A stretch of 64,000 nt of DNA, taken from NCBI GenBank assembly GCA_046349855.1, contig JAXMBM010000017.1, forward strand, positions 1-64,000. Direction: 5' to 3'. Made by a program: the position numbers and the translations under genes. Below, in pieces: positions 59,901 to 64,000 of the stretch (position 1 is its first letter; each line of letters begins with the position of its first letter). Below the pieces are notes generated by a model. That model did not search any database. It worked only from the letters and a program-made list of their open reading frames with translations, and was not told the DNA's origin. The stretch is from CAIXSC01 sp046349855. Lineage in GTDB: Bacteria; Planctomycetota; Planctomycetia; Pirellulales; Pirellulaceae.

Positions 59901-60413
59901 CCCATCTTCGGGACGGAAACCGGGGACACGATCTCCTTCCTCATCACCCCGACTTATTCGATGACCCTGGTCGCCGTGAGCTACGTGGATGGTCGAGGAG
60001 GTGCCGACACGATTACCGGCACCTTCGGGGCTGACAACCTGCGTGGTGGCGAGGGGAACGATATGTTGTTCGGCCTGGGCGGCTCCGATACGCTCTTCGG
60101 TGACAATGGTGATGATTCGCTGAATGGCGGCGACGGTGTCGATTACCTCTACGGAGGCGACGGCGTCGACACGATCACGACCGGTGCGGGACGCGACGTG
60201 GTCTATTTTGCGGGCGATCTGGCGGCCCTCGACACGATCACAGACCTGGCGCTCTACAGCGACACCATCAATCTGCAGGCCTACGCCACGTCCTACTCGG
60301 CGTTGTCCTTTACCATCACCTCGCCAAACACCACCATTAACCTGGCCAACGGGAAAAAGATCCGGCTGCTGAACTGGACTCGCACGGTGTTGTCGAGCCA
60401 GTTCGCATTCTGA
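56934..60413 (+). CDS. Giant secreted protein with FG-GAP, cadherin-like and RTX repeats
   Basis: 1159 residues from GTG 56934 (AAGGA 8 bp upstream); TTG 56916 and ATG 56979 are alternatives. The basic N-terminus leads to 'RRLAAEILEHRALLATFS', the LExRxLLA motif common at the start of large planctomycete surface proteins. Then FG-GAP/VCBS repeats, about 60-400 ('GDWNADGKADVAL', 'ADMNGDGIKDIVVG', 'ADFNGDGKSDIAVS'), three cadherin-like repeats of about 98 residues (400-705, 'DPDAANTFTYSLVGGAGDTD') and two blocks of RTX nonapeptides (about 850-940 and 1025-1080, 'GGAGQDSLYGDYGDDLLSGG'). The RTX blocks bind Ca2+. Probably an adhesin or matrix protein. No type I secretion genes are nearby. Confidence 0.88.
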   Translation: MLIPRSLTGLFRYPRMASSKNGKRSRPSRYARRRLAAEILEHRALLATFSVNTFTLPPGSGLGGIVAGDWNADGKADVALSNWSNGTVYVAQGTGAGGLSGFSGLSSGLGAGDLYSITAGDLTGDSAPELVFSSYGSGAVRVFNNNGSGGFSVGNSASLGGTGEQPVIADMNGDGIKDIVVGLFSTYGIRILYRDGSGNFSSSSYINAGYSVTGVTVGDFNGDGRPDIAATLYTSNMVLVALNQGQMPIPSFSTAFLVTGANPSAVVSVDLDGDSDLDIAVSNLNSDYVTLYRNGGTGSFTSMGSVSTGSLSSSRGLDYADFDGDGDYDLVAAIGSQDVLRVLRNNGGFSFTAEFPIFVPAGPFALDIADFNGDGKSDIAVSHSSANYTSLVLNTTNWNPTGLNLSNSSVPENLAFGTPFGAFSTTDPDVGNSFTYSLVGGAGSTDNALFSISGNTLRVNASLDFEASPTRSIRVRTTDQGGLFFERTFTITITNVNETPTALALDNGTLDENAGADAVVGNLSTTDPDAANTFTYSLVGGAGDTDNALFNLSGNQLRATNSLDFEAAGSRTVRIRTTDQGGLSYESSLTISVNNVNESPTAFTLSNTTIPENTPAGTAVGTFNTTDPDAGDTFSYALVAGAGSTDNASFTVVGQQLRLAIVPDYETQTSYSVRVRSTDAGGLSVEQSFVITVTDVLEGGVPISGTAGNDAFTVIYSAADIRVSLSTNGGPTNLLGVYPFGTQLIVNGLGGTDAFTLGLTPDQLGELTGAQIAALQSFLAAPTGQTLNLSVPPASDLTAVNFESAQLVVNDDSTLSNITLCLSRVTSEAQIVVGTPGPETLSGSNAADLIFGQGGDDVLRGFDGADCLFGGAGQDSLYGDYGDDLLSGGSGHDALYGADGFDSLLGGAGQDSLDGGLHDDQLDGGADADTVLGGPGFDIFRVQFAEAAADIMNGGDNTDTVLNVATAPVVIGNFNAGTSSIEAWSGNNQPIFGTETGDTISFLITPTYSMTLVAVSYVDGRGGADTITGTFGADNLRGGEGNDMLFGLGGSDTLFGDNGDDSLNGGDGVDYLYGGDGVDTITTGAGRDVVYFAGDLAALDTITDLALYSDTINLQAYATSYSALSFTITSPNTTINLANGKKIRLLNWTRTVLSSQFAF

Positions 60414-60439
60414 ACCGAGGCAACCGCCGCATTCGGCCC

Positions 60440-60476
60440 CCCTCCCTCGCGCCACCCGCCGCGGCGGGAGGGAGGG
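60440..60476. terminator. GC-rich nested palindrome between convergent genes
   Basis: CCCTCCCT and AGGGAGGG flank a perfect 14-bp palindrome CCCGCCGCGGCGGG. Located between the convergent ends of the giant secreted protein gene and folA. The long stem would fit a bidirectional terminator, but no T run follows on either strand. Confidence 0.4.
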
Positions 60477-60490
60477 TGCGCCCCGTCCGC

Positions 60491-61003
60491 TCAACGATCG
60501 GCGGGGGGCCTCGGCGAAGAGCGTTCCCAGACTTCATCCGCGTGGGGGAATTCGTTCCGTTCGTCGGCGTCGTAGTCGCTGCGAGCGCGCAGTTGCCAGC
60601 CCGCCAGGCCGTGCAATTCGAGGTACGTATCCCCTGCGACCCGAGCCAGCACGCGAGTCAGATACAGTCGCTGCGCCCGCTCCCAGAACAGCCGGTAGAT
60701 CTCGGCGCCGCCGATCACGAACACTTCGTCATCGCCCGCGGCACACCGCAGCGCGGACTCCGCATCGTGGGCCACGATCACCCCGTCCGGCACTCGATAG
60801 GCGGGATCGCGAGTGATGACGATCGAGATGCGACCGGGTAACACGCGCCCCAGCGATTCAAAGGTCCGCCGCCCCATGATCAGATGGTGCCCCAGCGTCC
60901 GCTGCTTGAAACGCTGCAGATCGGCCGACAGGCGCCACGGCAACCGCCCTTCCCGCCCGATCACCCCCCCTTCGGCAACCGCCACGATCAGGGACACCGT
61001 CAT
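60491..61003 (-). CDS. folA: Dihydrofolate reductase
   Basis: 170 residues from ATG 61003, overlapping the thyA stop by 4 bp; the longer frame to 61126 overlaps thyA and is false. Reduces dihydrofolate with NADPH. 'VSLIVAVAEGGVIGREGRLP' with the W-R-L-S-A-D-L substrate helix, 'HHLIMGRRTFESLGRVLPGR' and 'DEVFVIGGAEIYRLFWERAQ' are the family blocks, and 'DTYLEL' is in the usual C-terminal place. Regenerates the folate oxidised by ThyA encoded next to it. Slight Arg-rich C-terminal tail. Confidence 0.95.
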   Translation of the reverse strand: MTVSLIVAVAEGGVIGREGRLPWRLSADLQRFKQRTLGHHLIMGRRTFESLGRVLPGRISIVITRDPAYRVPDGVIVAHDAESALRCAAGDDEVFVIGGAEIYRLFWERAQRLYLTRVLARVAGDTYLELHGLAGWQLRARSDYDADERNEFPHADEVWERSSPRPPADR

Positions 61004-61794
61004 ACGGCCACCGGCGCGGCGATATGCGGGTGCGGATCGTAGTTCTCGAGCTGAAAATCCTCGAAGCGGAAGTCGAAGATCGAGCGGATCTGGGGATTGA
61101 TCCGCAACGTGGGTAAGGGACGGCAATCCCGCGACAACTGCAGCCGAGTCTGTTCCAGATGATTGACGTACAGGTGCGCGTCGCCAAACGTGTGGATGAA
61201 CTCACCCGGCTGCAGTCCCGTGACTTGAGCCACCATGAGTGTCAGCAGAGCGTACGACGCGATGTTGAAGGGAACGCCGAGAAACACGTCGGCACTCCGC
61301 TGGTACATCTGGCACGACAGCCGTCCCTCGGCCACATAGAACTGAAACAGCAGGTGGCACGGCGGGAGGCGCATCCGCGGAATGTCGGCCACATTCCAGG
61401 CGCTGACGATCAGCCGCCGCGAATCGGGGGTCGTGCGAATCTGTTCGATCACCTGAGAAATCTGATCGATATGTCCGCCGTCGGGCGTCGGCCAGGAGCG
61501 CCATTGATAACCGTAGACCGGCCCCAGTTCGCCGTCCGCGTCGGCCCATTCGTCCCAGATGGTGACGCGGTTTTCCCGCAGGTAACGGACGTTGGTCGCT
61601 CCCTGCAGAAACCACAGGAGCTCATGAATGATCGACCGCAGATGCAGTTTCTTGGTGGTCACGAGGGGAAACCCCGCAGCCAGGTCGAACCGCATCTGAT
61701 GGCCGAAAACACTCAGCGTGCCCGTCCCCGTGCGATCGGTCTTGGCAACGCCCTGTTCCAGGATACGCCGCAGTAGGTCGTGGTACGGTTGCAT
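61000..61794 (-). CDS. thyA: Thymidylate synthase
   Basis: 264 residues from ATG 61794 (M-Q-P-Y-H-D-L-L), exactly the length of E. coli ThyA; an in-frame TTG at 61815 is less likely. Makes dTMP from dUMP and methylene-tetrahydrofolate. Catalytic Cys146 in 'MRLPPCHLLFQFYV', arginines in 'DRTGTGTLSVFGHQMRFDL' and 'SRRLIVSAWNVADIP', and 'RSADVFLGVPFNIASYALL' are all in place. Translationally coupled to folA by ATGA overlap; 17 bp after the dehydrogenase gene. Confidence 0.97.
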   Translation of the reverse strand: MQPYHDLLRRILEQGVAKTDRTGTGTLSVFGHQMRFDLAAGFPLVTTKKLHLRSIIHELLWFLQGATNVRYLRENRVTIWDEWADADGELGPVYGYQWRSWPTPDGGHIDQISQVIEQIRTTPDSRRLIVSAWNVADIPRMRLPPCHLLFQFYVAEGRLSCQMYQRSADVFLGVPFNIASYALLTLMVAQVTGLQPGEFIHTFGDAHLYVNHLEQTRLQLSRDCRPLPTLRINPQIRSIFDFRFEDFQLENYDPHPHIAAPVAV

Positions 61795-61811
61795 GGCGAA
61801 GCGGCCGGTCG

Positions 61812-63017
61812 TCAAAAAGCGGATTCCAGGATCTGCAGCAAATCGTCGCGCGTCGGCGGGCGCGGCGTCATCATCATCAGCCGCTTGATGGCAAACGCCT
61901 TGTCGGCGAATCCGGGCAGCTGCTCGCGCGTTCCTCCCAGATCGCGAATCCGAGTGGGAATGCCGATGGCCCGCTGCAGCCGCTCGACAGCGGTGATCGC
62001 TCGTTCGGCCGCCGCGTTCAGATCGAGCCGCGCGACATCCTCACCCAACAGAGCGGCCACCCGAGCCAATTCGGCCCGCCGCACCGGCAACAGGAACCGC
62101 AACACGTGCGGCAACAACAACCCATTCCCCGCGCCGTGGGAACAATGGAGCACGCCGCCGAGCGGATACTCCAGGGCGTGTACCAGCGCGACAGCACAGT
62201 TGGAGAACGCCAGCCCCGCCGTCGTGGCAGCCAGCGCCATACCATGCCGCGCCGCCCGCTGGGCGGGTTCGCGCACCGCGGTCTCCAGATGCTCCCCCAC
62301 CCACTGAATGGCCCGCTCGGCGAGGGCCGCTCCCAGAGGAAAACTCCCCTCGTAGGCGGCCGTCTCTCCCGGAGCCAACGGCAGGTCACGATAGTCGGTC
62401 GCCAGGTAGGCTTCGATGGCGTGCGTGAGCGCATCGATGCCGCTGTCCGCGGTCACCTTGGGCGGACAGCTCAGCGTCAGCTCCGGGTCCACCACCGCCA
62501 GCGTGGGACGCAGATACTGGCTGAGGGTACTCACTTTGAGGTGCGCCGCCGTATCGGTCAGGACCGCCGCGTGCGACACCTCGCTCCCCGTTCCCGCCGT
62601 CGTAGGAACACAAATCAACGGTGTGACCGGCCCCGGCACGCGGTCCCAACCAAAATAGTCGTGGGGCGAACCCCCGTGAGCATGCACCGCGGCCGTGATC
62701 TTGGCCAGGTCCATGTTGCTCCCACCGCCCAAACCTACGATCACCTCCGGCTGGCACTCGCCGGCCTGAGCCACCGCCCGCAGCGCCGCCTCGACCGACG
62801 GCTCAGGCTCGCCGCCGGAGAAGACGTCGACGGCGACCCCGGCCGCGTGCAGGGGACGTTGGACGGCGTCGAGCAGACCGGCCCGGATCAGCAGCGGATC
62901 CGTGACCACCAGGGCCCGCCGCCAGCCCCGACGAAGGCACGCCGAACCGACGGTCGCAACGGCCCCTTCCCCGAAGAGCAACTGCCCGGCCGAATGAAAA
63001 CTCCACGTCGTCCGCAT
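61812..63017 (-). CDS. Iron-containing (group III) alcohol dehydrogenase
   Basis: 401 residues. NAD-binding N-terminal part 'GQLLFGEGAVATVGSACL' and 'EVIVGLGGGSNMDLAKITAA', then 'ICVPTTAGTGSEVSHAAVLT'. The metal-site region has 'TADSGIDALTHAIEAYLATD' (Asp and His ligands), 'HALEYPLGGVLHCSHGAGNG' and the following His. These are the family hallmarks. Oxidises or reduces short alcohols/aldehydes; substrate unknown. An unusual partner for thyA-folA: metabolically unrelated but clearly in the same leftward transcript, 10 bp after the small conserved gene. Confidence 0.9.
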   Translation of the reverse strand: MRTTWSFHSAGQLLFGEGAVATVGSACLRRGWRRALVVTDPLLIRAGLLDAVQRPLHAAGVAVDVFSGGEPEPSVEAALRAVAQAGECQPEVIVGLGGGSNMDLAKITAAVHAHGGSPHDYFGWDRVPGPVTPLICVPTTAGTGSEVSHAAVLTDTAAHLKVSTLSQYLRPTLAVVDPELTLSCPPKVTADSGIDALTHAIEAYLATDYRDLPLAPGETAAYEGSFPLGAALAERAIQWVGEHLETAVREPAQRAARHGMALAATTAGLAFSNCAVALVHALEYPLGGVLHCSHGAGNGLLLPHVLRFLLPVRRAELARVAALLGEDVARLDLNAAAERAITAVERLQRAIGIPTRIRDLGGTREQLPGFADKAFAIKRLMMMTPRPPTRDDLLQILESAF

Positions 63018-63027
63018 GCCCGGTCTC

Positions 63028-63288
63028 TCACGTTTTTTCCGCGAACTTCTTGATGAACTTCGCCACGATTTCCGGGTTGTCCTGCTGGACCAGATTCTCG
63101 ATCTGAGCGGCGGGAACCCCCAAGTTTTCCAGGTGGGTGACGATATTCTTCCAGTGCTGCTGGCGTTTCTTGCCCGACGACAAGTACAGCTCCGTCACCA
63201 GCTCCTGCAACCGCTGAACAGCAATCGCTTCGCGGTTCTGATAGAAGTTCTTGATGACCTTTTCCTGATAACGCGTCCGTTTCTCCAT
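63028..63288 (-). CDS. Small conserved hypothetical protein
   Basis: 86 residues from ATG 63288 (M-E-K-R-T-R-Y-Q-E-K); the frame continues to 63444 but the added residues look random and run towards the tandem repeat. All alpha-helical and very basic: 'EKVIKNFYQNREAIAVQRLQ', 'VTELYLSSGKKRQQHWKNIV' and a C-terminal 'IVAKFIKKFAEKT'. It resembles small hypothetical proteins I associate with planctomycetes, but no function is known to me. First gene of the leftward adh-thyA-folA run, so it shares their promoter. Confidence 0.65.
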   Translation of the reverse strand: MEKRTRYQEKVIKNFYQNREAIAVQRLQELVTELYLSSGKKRQQHWKNIVTHLENLGVPAAQIENLVQQDNPEIVAKFIKKFAEKT

Positions 63289-63434
63289 GCGCTGCATCCT
63301 GCTCCAAAAAAGGTACCCTGTGCGCCAGGCCGTATCGTGGCAAAAACGGTCGCCGCAGGGAAGTGGCCCCAGGCCGGAGGAAGAGGCCCGAGCCGCAAAG
63401 GGATTCCACTCAGCAGCCAGAAACCGTGCCCACA

Positions 63435-63503
63435 CACGCCTCACGCCTCACGCCTCACGCCTCACGCCTCACGCCTCACGCCTCACGCCTCACGCCTCAC
63501 GCC
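63435..63503. repeat. 7-bp minisatellite, nearly 10 copies
   Basis: Nine perfect copies of CACGCCT plus a partial tenth, upstream of the small conserved gene. The period is not a multiple of three and no frame through it is plausible. It may vary in copy number between strains and could alter the promoter region of the downstream operon. Confidence 0.95.
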
Positions 63504-63687
63504 GCCAAGGGTTTCCGGCTTAAGGCAGTGTGAAATACCTATTGGGGTGCGACTTAGCGTGGATCTTGGGAATGCGAATCATGGCAATCCGGGGCATGGT
63601 CGTGAAACGCTCCGAGATCCAACGCCTCTGTGTCCGGACGTTGGATCGCGGAGCGATCCACGACTTTGACAACCTGGCCCTGTCCGG

Positions 63688-64000
63688 CTAGAAGACCCAG
63701 ACGGCCTGGAGCAGCCACGAATTCTGCGGGGTCGCGATGATCTCGTTCGCCAGCACCAGTTCGCGCGAGAACACGTATCCAGCCTCGATCATCAGCTCGC
63801 GTCCCGATGCGCGCCACACATTCACGCCTCCGACGAGCCGAAAGTCACTGTAGGACAGCAACTGATTGCCGGCCGCCCCGTCGTCGATCGACCAGGCGCC
63901 GCCGCCATACTGGCCCGCCACGTACAACCACACGTCTTCGGTCTCGGTCTGCCGCAGGCGCCGAGCGATGCGGGGACGCGGAATGAGCAGTTCGATCTGC
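63688..64000 (-). CDS. C-terminal part of an outer-membrane-like beta-barrel protein (5' end outside window)
   Basis: The frame is open to the end of the window ('ELLIPRPRIARRLRQTETED' before 'VWLYVAGQYGGGAWSIDD'), so the GTG at 63933 is internal. The visible 104 residues alternate polar and hydrophobic positions: 'YSDFRLVGGVNVW', 'LMIEAGYVFSRELVL' and a final 'SWLLQAVWVF' with a terminal Phe, the usual outer-membrane barrel signal. It resembles planctomycete barrel proteins of the DUF6268 kind, but this is tentative. Confidence 0.6.
   Translation of the reverse strand, partial: QIELLIPRPRIARRLRQTETEDVWLYVAGQYGGGAWSIDDGAAGNQLLSYSDFRLVGGVNVWRASGRELMIEAGYVFSRELVLANEIIATPQNSWLLQAVWVF

Overview
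The window is high-GC chromosomal DNA from a planctomycete, most likely of the Pirellulales type, though rank is an inference from gene content only. Evidence: a DUF1501 protein, an ECF sigma factor overlapping a Ser/Thr kinase-WD40 gene, a giant secreted protein with an N-terminal LExRxLLA motif and RTX repeats, a sigma-70 factor with extra N-terminal helix-turn-helix domains, and a S12 protein with arginine at the classic streptomycin site.

Layout. 1-7.2 kb: end of a DUF1501 gene, a short STAS-domain remnant, then a leftward run hpt > glycosyltransferase > glycosyltransferase > UvrD-like helicase, and a rightward esterase and orphan response regulator. 8.5-17.6 kb: a tightly coupled rightward operon of three SPFH/Band-7 proteins, a CPC-type P1B ATPase, a cupredoxin-like secreted protein, a RegB/RegA-type redox two-component pair and a PQQ-like propeller protein. 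This is the best candidate here for an undescribed system: membrane, copper and redox functions on one transcript. 17.8-35.6 kb: the core expression cluster on the minus strand, in transcription order tRNA-Thr, tRNA-Tyr, tRNA-Gly, tRNA-Thr, tuf, tRNA-Trp, secE, nusG, rplK, rplA, rplJ, rplL, rpoB, rpoC, rpsL, rpsG, fusA, with an intrinsic terminator or attenuator between rpsG and fusA. 35.8-43.1 kb: the unusual sigma factor, a Tat-exported protein, a porin with an apparent frameshift, a Cys-rich secreted protein and a TPR protein. 43.1-44.05 kb: an inverted pair of REP-like elements carrying a shrunken group II intron. 44-47.3 kb: SMI1/KNR4 protein, LarA-like protein, rplU. 47.9-51.9 kb: a sialidase and a CocE-type hydrolase, possibly an acquired pair. 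51.9-60.4 kb: ECF sigma, kinase-WD40, giant FG-GAP/cadherin/RTX protein. 60.5-63.3 kb: a leftward operon of a small conserved protein, Fe-alcohol dehydrogenase, thyA and folA. The window ends inside an outer-membrane-like gene.

Non-coding structure is rich. Three composite elements (7994-8295, 17620-17721, 43105-43987) share arms that begin GGCGAGCGG, form a small hairpin and end in TGTTTCTC. Two of them have grown internal minisatellites, and the third has a group II intron remnant whose removal restores the TGTTT-CTC arm. All functional statements come from reading motifs by eye; no database search was possible.
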